Assembly (NCBI GenBank): GCA_001563995.1
Contig: LKMV01000028.1
Location: forward strand, 1 to 9,466
Direction: 5' to 3'
DNA: 9,466 bases
Source: Nanohaloarchaea archaeon PL-Br10_U2g16
GTDB lineage: Archaea; Nanohalarchaeota; Nanosalinia; Nanosalinales; Nanosalinaceae
Below are positions 6,127 to 9,466 of the stretch, piece by piece (position 1 is the stretch's first letter; each line of letters opens with the position of its first letter). The notes beneath the pieces were generated by a model. The model was not told where the DNA came from, ran no database searches, and saw nothing but the letters and a program-made list of their open reading frames with translations. Position numbers and translations under genes: made by a program.

Positions 6127-6576
6127 ATGAGCGATCAATCCGAAGACGGAGATGAATGTATTTTCTGTCAGATAGCTAAAGATAAGATAGACGGTTACAA
6201 ACTTCATGAAGACGATAAAACAGTGGCATTTTTAGATCTGAATCCTATATCGAAAGGTCATACTTTGGTGGTTCCAAAGGAACATGTAAAAGATATCCAT
6301 GATGCGAAAGGCATGTCTTATATGTGGGATGTAATAGTTAAGGTTTCTAACTCGATAAAAGAGGCCTACAATCCTGCAGGTATTAAGATAACTCAGAACA
6401 ACGGTGAGGCAGCAGGACAGGAGATGTTCCATCTACATTTTCATATAACGCCTGTATACGACGGTACAGAGATAGAGGAGAACTACAGCAGGGAAGAGTT
6501 AGAACAAGCGGAGGAAGTGCTGGAAAAGATAAAGGAGAAGATGGATGAGGAAGAGATGGAGGAGATCTACGGTTGA
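6127..6576 (+). CDS. HIT-family protein (histidine triad nucleotide hydrolase)
   Basis: A 149-aa protein with the HIT motif HLHFHITP (H102, H104, H106), a Zn-type CIFC pair (C11, C14) and the conserved FLDLNPISKGHTLVVPKEH segment (35-53). HIT hydrolases act on nucleoside phosphoramidates or dinucleoside polyphosphates in the cytoplasm. The last 35 residues are a charged helix (EELEQAEEVLEKIKEKMDEEE), longer than in minimal HINT proteins. ATG 6127 is close to the family start; TTAAATT about 26 nt upstream may be its TATA element. The stop overlaps the next gene by 4 nt, so the two nucleotide-cleaning enzymes are co-expressed. Confidence 0.92.
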   Translation: MSDQSEDGDECIFCQIAKDKIDGYKLHEDDKTVAFLDLNPISKGHTLVVPKEHVKDIHDAKGMSYMWDVIVKVSNSIKEAYNPAGIKITQNNGEAAGQEMFHLHFHITPVYDGTEIEENYSREELEQAEEVLEKIKEKMDEEEMEEIYG

Positions 6577-6944
6577 AAGAGCTGGCAGGTAACGTAATAA
6601 TTGAAGATGGGAAGATTCTGCTTCTTTACAGGAAGGATGAAGATCATTGGGAGGTGCCCGGAGGCAAAGTGGAGGAAGGAGAATCGCCTACAGAAACAGC
6701 GGTGAGAGAAGCCAAAGAAGAGATAGGTGTAGATGTGGAGCTGAAGAAGCCTTTCTTCTCCGGAGAGTTTCAGCATGATGGCGAGCTGTTTTTATGGCAT
6801 GGATATCTAGCAGAGATAGAGGGGGAGCCTGAAATACAGGAGGGAAAGTTTGAGAAAGTTGAATGGATTGAATGTTCGGAGCTGGATGGTAAAGAACTGG
6901 CGCCGAATATCGAGATGATTCTTCCAAGTTTGAGAGATATATGA
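6573..6944 (+). CDS. NUDIX hydrolase, TTG start
   Basis: A 123-aa protein with a complete Nudix box at residues 31-53: G31, E37, R45, E46, E49, E50 and G52 in GX5EX7REUXEEXGU spacing, which bind the metal and diphosphate. Family members hydrolyse a nucleoside diphosphate linked to another group; MutT-like oxidised-nucleotide cleaning is one option, but the substrate is not readable. The start is TTG, overlapping the HIT stop as TTGA, with GGAG upstream; an ATG start would remove the first strand of the domain. Two small nucleotide-metabolite hydrolases in one operon suggest a house-cleaning unit. It converges on rpoN with a 31-bp gap. Confidence 0.92.
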   Translation: MKELAGNVIIEDGKILLLYRKDEDHWEVPGGKVEEGESPTETAVREAKEEIGVDVELKKPFFSGEFQHDGELFLWHGYLAEIEGEPEIQEGKFEKVEWIECSELDGKELAPNIEMILPSLRDI

Positions 6945-6975
6945 GAATAATAAAGTAATGAGAAAGATGTGTGGT

Positions 6976-7173
6976 TTACACAATCTTGTGCTCTGCTACT
7001 TCGTCGAAAGTATTGCTCTGTGTCAGGAATACTGTCCTACAGCAGTACTTTTCAAGCCCAAGATCGTCAAGGACTTCTTTCTTGTCCTCTCCGTCTGATG
7101 TCCTTTCCTTAAACTCTTCGTACTTGTCTCCGATGACTTTTCCACAGGATAGGCATCTAACTGGTATTTGCAT
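6976..7173 (-). CDS. rpoN: DNA-directed RNA polymerase subunit N (RPB10 homologue)
   Basis: A 65-aa protein of normal length for archaeal RpoN, with the zinc ligands C7 and C10 in RCLSCGKVIG and C44, C45 in YCCR. It is the small assembly subunit of archaeal RNA polymerase and sits with the D and L subunits. It is the last gene of the rpl18e-rpl13-rps9-rpoN set, the usual archaeal order; rpoK does not follow here. AGGTG lies 10 nt before the ATG. The ATG is also joined as TAATG to a tiny upstream ORF. Confidence 0.95.
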   Translation of the reverse strand: MQIPVRCLSCGKVIGDKYEEFKERTSDGEDKKEVLDDLGLEKYCCRTVFLTQSNTFDEVAEHKIV

Positions 7174-7217
7174 TATCTGGCCACACCTTGCGTGTTGTCA
7201 AATTGAGAAAATTTCAT
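7173..7217 (-). CDS. Possible 14-codon ORF between rps9 and rpoN
   Basis: In the 59-nt gap, ATG (7217-7215) opens MKFSQFDNTQGVAR and its TAA overlaps the rpoN start as TAATG. GAGGTG (7233-7228) lies 10 nt upstream and overlaps the rps9 stop. This fits a translated leader or coupling ORF. It is very short, so chance is possible. Confidence 0.35.
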   Translation of the reverse strand: MKFSQFDNTQGVAR

Positions 7218-7232
7218 ATTTTCGTTACACCT

Positions 7233-7640
7233 CTACCTGTAGGATTTCTGCTGTTTGTGTCTTGCTCCTTTCGAAGACTGTGAAGGTTTTCTGGTCTCTG
7301 TTCTTCTTGGATCTTCGACCATCATGTTTCTATCATAGTCTCTGAACTCTGTTTCAAGGTCATCGTCTCCGGTGTAGTCTACCAGTCCACGGGCGATTGC
7401 CATTCTTACAGCTTCTGCCTGTGACTGAATTCCTCCTCCGTTGACGTTGATATCGATGTCAAGATCTCCGTAAACTTCTTCTCCGGCGATAACTAGAGGT
7501 TCTTTAACTCTCTGTCTGAACATCTCTCTGAAAGTCTTCAAAGGCTGAGAGTTGATTCTTAGAGTTCCTTCTCCTTCTGTTATAGAAGCTCTTGCCTTTG
7601 CTGTCTTTCTTTTTCCGTTTGAATGAGTTGTCTCTGACAT
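7233..7640 (-). CDS. rps9: 30S ribosomal protein S9 (archaeal uS9)
   Basis: A 135-aa protein with GKRKTAKARA at the N terminus, the core VNGGGIQSQAEAVRMAIARGLV region (67-88) and the C-terminal RHKQQKSYR that reaches into the small-subunit P site. It carries an acidic insert (DYTGDDDLETEFRDYD) in line with a halophile. The ATG overlaps the rpl13 stop (TGATG), and GAGGTG precedes it. Confidence 0.96.
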   Translation of the reverse strand: MSETTHSNGKRKTAKARASITEGEGTLRINSQPLKTFREMFRQRVKEPLVIAGEEVYGDLDIDINVNGGGIQSQAEAVRMAIARGLVDYTGDDDLETEFRDYDRNMMVEDPRRTETRKPSQSSKGARHKQQKSYR

Positions 7641-8053
7641 CAGTTTTCACCTCTAGGAGTCCATCCTACGTATCTTGATACTTCACCAAGTTTTACATAG
7701 TTCCTCATCTTCAGGTCGTCTCCTTCCTTTACATCTACTTCTTCCACGTCTTCAGGATCGATATCCCTTGGATAGCTTAGGTAAGTCTTTACCTGTGAAT
7801 CATCCTTGCTGTCAGGAAGCATGTTTCTTACGGTTCTCTTTAGAATTTTATCCGGTCTCTTTGGGTAGTAAGGTCCAAAGTCCCTGGAACCTCTCTCATA
7901 CTTGTTCTTGTAGTTGTCCTTCACTTCTTCCTCGTCTCCTGAGATTACTGCTTTCTCGGAGTTGACTACCTTGACTTCTTCTCCGTCTTTAACCTTTCTG
8001 GCGATATCAGTTGCCAGTCTTCCAAGTACTTTGTCTTCAGCATCTACTATCAT
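7640..8053 (-). CDS. rpl13: 50S ribosomal protein L13 (uL13)
   Basis: A 137-aa archaeal L13 with LGRLATDIARKV (10-21), VVNSEKAVISG (29-39) and the FGPYYPKRPDKILKRTVRNMLP signature (59-80). It is strongly acidic between residues 98 and 115. Start and stop overlap the neighbours (ATGA with rpl18e, TGATG with rps9), and GAGGTGA lies upstream in the rpl18e tail. Confidence 0.96.
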   Translation of the reverse strand: MIVDAEDKVLGRLATDIARKVKDGEEVKVVNSEKAVISGDEEEVKDNYKNKYERGSRDFGPYYPKRPDKILKRTVRNMLPDSKDDSQVKTYLSYPRDIDPEDVEEVDVKEGDDLKMRNYVKLGEVSRYVGWTPRGEN

Positions 8054-8400
8054 TTTACTATTCTCACCTCTGAACCTTCAGGATTTTCTTCTACAAGATC
8101 CTGGATAAACTTGAAATCTCCGTTTTCGTTGATATGTTGTTTGGCAGAGCTTGAAGCCTTGAAAGCTGCTACCTCTACCTCTTTAGATAAACGACCTGAT
8201 CCCAGAACTTTTCCGGGTACTACAACCGTCTCACCTTCTTCGGCGATTCTTTCAATATCAGAGATATTTACTTCAGGTCTTGTTCTATTAACTTTGCCTA
8301 GGTTTTCAGCTACTTCGTTCCAGATAGGAGCTTCCTGCTCCTCCAGAAGTTCTATTGTTTCCAAAAGTATCGGGTTGGTTGGGTCTGCTTTTGCGTCCAT
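8050..8400 (-). CDS. rpl18e: 50S ribosomal protein L18e (eL18)
   Basis: A 116-aa protein with NPILLETIELLEEQ (9-22), IWNEVAENLGK, VVVPGKVLGSGRLSKEVEVA and FKASSSAKQHI, the L18e fold shared with L15. The frame stays open upstream to 8646, but ATG 8400 gives the family length and has GAGGTG 8 nt before it. It is the first gene of the r-protein/rpoN operon. Confidence 0.95.
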   Translation of the reverse strand: MDAKADPTNPILLETIELLEEQEAPIWNEVAENLGKVNRTRPEVNISDIERIAEEGETVVVPGKVLGSGRLSKEVEVAAFKASSSAKQHINENGDFKFIQDLVEENPEGSEVRIVK

Positions 8401-8449
8401 AATAAATACACCTCGCGGCTGTGGAGTACCTGAAAGGTTCTCCTCTTGA

Positions 8450-8468
8450 GAAGACGTTTTACGTCTTC
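8450..8468 (-). promoter_or_regulatory. Perfect hairpin in the leader of the rpl18e operon
   Basis: GAAGACGT, a 3-nt AAA loop and ACGTCTTC form an 8-bp stem about 50 nt upstream of the rpl18e start, inside a predicted leader of roughly 85 nt. Other operons here look leaderless. A role in r-protein autoregulation is inference. Confidence 0.4.
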
Positions 8469-8507
8469 GACTATGCCACTTATCGGTATCTTCAGAATAG
8501 AATCGAA

Positions 8508-8517
8508 CTTTTATAAA
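8508..8517 (-). promoter_or_regulatory. TATA box of the rpl18e operon
   Basis: TTTATAAAAG on the minus strand is the best TATA match in the 165-bp divergent spacer. It would place transcription start near 8485, well upstream of the rpl18e ATG at 8400. Confidence 0.5.
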
Positions 8518-8533
8518 CAGGTTTTCTAACGGT

Positions 8534-8546
8534 AATAATATAATAT
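8534..8546 (+). promoter_or_regulatory. TATA-like region of the gene at 8566
   Basis: An ATAATATAATATT stretch centred about 26 nt before the ATG at 8566 fits a leaderless archaeal promoter. The sequence is repetitive and AT-rich, so the exact box is uncertain. Confidence 0.35.
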
Positions 8547-8565
8547 TTCCAAAGTAATATGATGT

Positions 8566-8988
8566 ATGTATCAGGATTCTGATAAGAGGTCTCCTACAGG
8601 AGGCGATCTCTGGGTTTACGAGATGGAGTTCAACGAGGAAGACCAAGAATATTTTTTAGATGATCCAAACTGGAGCATGATTGAGTACGAGGAATCATAT
8701 ACTGTGAATGGAAGAAAGGCATATCAGAGGTTCTCGGGGAAAAGCGCTTTGGAAAGAAAGCTAGAGGGTACCAAGTTTTGGGATTACGACGGTGTAGAGA
8801 AAGATATGACTGTTTACTCTAACCAGATAGGCTGGGAGGTAAGATACTCGGATGACAGGATAGAAGTCGATATCGGAGGCACAGAGCTATCTAATATCAG
8901 GGAGTACGATTTAGAGGCATGGCTGCATTGCAAAGAAAGCGACAGTATAGAAAGACTGGTAGATGAAGAGCTGAATAACAACCTATAA
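8566..8988 (+). CDS. Hypothetical acidic protein, 140 aa
   Basis: I do not recognise a family. The protein is soluble and acidic with many aromatics (VYEMEFNEEDQEYF, FWDYDGVEKD, IGWEVRYSDDRIEVDIGGTE), suggesting a mainly beta fold with an acidic surface. It has one cysteine and no membrane segment. ATG 8566 fits the TATA-like region upstream; an internal ATG at 8623 (MEFNEED) is an alternative. It is divergent from the ribosomal operon. It ends 23 bp before an orphan tRNA 3' end, the same arrangement as the gene at 5074-5694. Confidence 0.65.
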   Translation: MYQDSDKRSPTGGDLWVYEMEFNEEDQEYFLDDPNWSMIEYEESYTVNGRKAYQRFSGKSALERKLEGTKFWDYDGVEKDMTVYSNQIGWEVRYSDDRIEVDIGGTELSNIREYDLEAWLHCKESDSIERLVDEELNNNL

Positions 8989-9011
8989 AATAAATTTTCA
9001 GAATAGTATTT

Positions 9012-9057
9012 TGCCGGGGCGGAGATTTGAAACATGAGCTTCTCTTGAGAAGCTCCG
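9012..9057 (-). pseudogene. Orphan tRNA 3' end with a 21-nt hairpin insert in the T arm
   Basis: On the minus strand, CGGAG (9057-9053) and TTCAAAT-CTCCG (9031-9020) would make a perfect T arm, followed by CCCCGGC and A. They are split by 21 nt (9052-9032) containing most of a palindrome at 9036-9055 (GAGCTTCTC-TT-GAGAAGCTC). The acceptor strand equals that of tRNA-Leu 104 bp upstream. No matching body or anticodon arm is found between them, so this is a relic or an unusual 3' fragment. Confidence 0.65.
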
Positions 9058-9062
9058 CTTTT

Positions 9063-9083
9063 GAAAATTCCAAGGGAATTTTC
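9063..9083. other. Perfect 9-bp hairpin downstream of tRNA-Leu
   Basis: GAAAATTCC and GGAATTTTC flank an AAG loop, in the spacer between the tRNA-Leu gene and the orphan 3' end. Confidence 0.6.
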
Positions 9084-9092
9084 GGCTGCGGA

Positions 9093-9134
9093 TCAAATCG
9101 TGCAGAAAAAAGATTTGCCGGGGGCACGATTTGA
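9093..9134. repeat. 11-bp inverted repeat overlapping the tRNA-Leu T arm
   Basis: TCAAATCGTGC (9093-9103) and GCACGATTTGA (9124-9134) are perfect complements with a 20-nt loop. The right arm is the 3' part of the tRNA-Leu T arm; the loop holds the acceptor 3' strand and the oligo-T. Confidence 0.6.
9104..9113 (-). terminator. Oligo-T terminator of tRNA-Leu
   Basis: A run of six T (minus strand, 9111-9106) begins five bases after the discriminator base, a normal archaeal terminator position. Confidence 0.55.
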
Positions 9135-9292
9135 ACGCGCGAACCCCTGCGGGAATGGATAGCTCATCACACTCTTCTCCGATGGAGAAGATTTAGTCGA
9201 AAACTCTATCGAATTTTCTCGAACCTCCAACTCGCTAATGCGAGTAAGAGGTGTCTTGAGTCCATCGCCTTTGGCCACTTGGCTACCCCGGC
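9116..9292 (-). tRNA. tRNA-Leu(CAA) with intron
   Basis: Exon 1 is 9292-9255 and exon 2 is 9160-9116, giving an 83-nt class II tRNA. The acceptor GCCGGGG pairs with CCCCGGC, the discriminator is A, and the D arm is GCCAAGTGGCCAAAGGC. The anticodon stem ATGGA/TCCAT encloses CTCAAGA with anticodon CAA. The variable arm TCCCGCAGGGGTTC has a CCC/GGG stem, and the T arm is GCGCG-TTCAAAT-CGTGC. CTCA (32-35) pairs with TGAG at the intron end, leaving bulges AGA and CTA, so the cut is between positions 37 and 38. CCA is not encoded. Confidence 0.92.
9161..9254 (-). other. 94-nt archaeal intron in tRNA-Leu
   Basis: The bulge-helix-bulge ends are clear. Internal perfect hairpins lie at 9174-9190 (CTTCTCC / GGAGAAG, 3-nt loop) and 9230-9245 (ACTCGC / GCGAGT, 4-nt loop). 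The outer intron ends are partly complementary (CACCTCTT with AAGAG-GTG). Confidence 0.85.
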
Positions 9293-9314
9293 ATACCGTC
9301 TCACTCTCTGATTA

Positions 9315-9348
9315 CCGGGGTTGGCAAGAGATTCTTGGCTACCCCGGC
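9315..9348 (-). pseudogene. Partial tRNA-Leu 5' end in a hairpin
   Basis: The 15 bases at 9334-9348 repeat exactly the first 15 bases of tRNA-Leu (9278-9292): acceptor GCCGGGG, TA and GCCAAG. They face an imperfect inverted copy (9315-9329, two mismatches) across a 3-nt loop, so the D-arm continuation is missing and this is not a working tRNA. Confidence 0.65.
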
Positions 9349-9399
9349 TTATTGTCTTTTTTATTTCAATTAATAGACTGGAAGTCTTTTGAAACAATC

Positions 9400-9405
9400 C
9401 TTATA
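9400..9405 (+). promoter_or_regulatory. TATA-like box of the gene starting at 9429
   Basis: CTTATA / TTATAT lies 24-29 nt before the ATG at 9429, fitting a leaderless transcript. Confidence 0.35.
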
Positions 9406-9428
9406 TCCGGCGAACGCCATGTACTTTT

Positions 9429-9466
9429 ATGACTGTCTTAGAATCTCTGGAAAAGATCATGTTCAA
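9429..9466 (+). CDS. Start of an unidentified gene, cut by window edge
   Basis: ATG 9429 opens MTVLESLEKIMF to the edge, 24-29 nt after a TATA-like box. A second open start at 9419 in another frame is possible. Twelve residues are too few to assign a product. Confidence 0.35.
   Translation, partial: MTVLESLEKIMF

Noticed and set aside
5769..6207. Open frames crossing the tRNA-Glu locus on both strands, including a possible intron-encoded protein
   Set aside because: They run through the tRNA exons and hairpins, lack endonuclease motifs such as LAGLIDADG, and are not acidic like the real genes here.
8401..8646. N-terminal extension of rpl18e to an upstream start
   Set aside because: The extension is basic, crosses the promoter and hairpin, and is not part of the L18e family; ATG 8400 has the proper ribosome site.
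1..9466. CRISPR array, transposase or toxin-antitoxin genes
   Set aside because: No regularly spaced repeats, no transposase or integrase motifs and no recognised toxin family were seen on either strand.

Overview
The window looks like the genome of an extremely halophilic, small-genome archaeon, most likely a Nanohaloarchaeota (DPANN) lineage. This is inference. The reasons are archaeal-type ribosomal proteins and an RNA polymerase subunit N, bulge-helix-bulge tRNA introns, strongly acidic proteins, moderate GC with many AGA/AGG and ATA codons, TATA-like boxes about 25 nt upstream of start codons, GAGGTG ribosome sites inside operons, and tight packing with 1-8 nt overlaps and abutting convergent stops.

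Layout: 1-313 (-) is the start of a PduO-type cobalamin adenosyltransferase, cut by the window edge. 364-4491 (+) holds a three-gene ATP-citrate-lyase equivalent: a SucC-like citrate-binding synthetase subunit (364-1500), a SucD-like phosphohistidine subunit (2125-3015) and a citrate-synthase-like citryl-CoA lyase (3467-4174). A HAD phosphatase-like gene lies between the first two, a small opposite-strand gene between the last two, and a 106-aa gene follows the lyase. 4492-5016 (-) is a membrane-anchored PH-domain (DUF304-type) protein, and 5074-5694 (+) is an unrecognised acidic protein. 5676-6034 (-) contains tRNA-Glu(UUC) with a 150-nt intron plus an orphan tRNA 3' end. 6127-6944 (+) is a HIT protein coupled to a NUDIX hydrolase. 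6976-8400 (-) is the archaeal operon rpl18e-rpl13-rps9-rpoN. 8566-8988 (+) is an unrecognised acidic protein. 9012-9348 (-) holds tRNA-Leu(CAA) with a 94-nt intron, surrounded by partial tRNA copies. A new (+) gene may start at 9429.

Together, the two synthetase subunits would make citryl-CoA from citrate, ATP and CoA, and the lyase would split it to acetyl-CoA and oxaloacetate. This is the separated, Hydrogenobacter-like form of ATP-citrate lyase, and easily mistaken for succinyl-CoA synthetase plus citrate synthase. The other notable structure is at the two tRNA loci. Both have a full intron-containing tRNA followed 104-134 bp downstream by another tRNA 3' end with the same acceptor strand, next to the end of a convergent gene, with perfect short hairpins between. 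This resembles recombination or integration scars at tRNA genes; a split-tRNA reading was considered and is less well supported.
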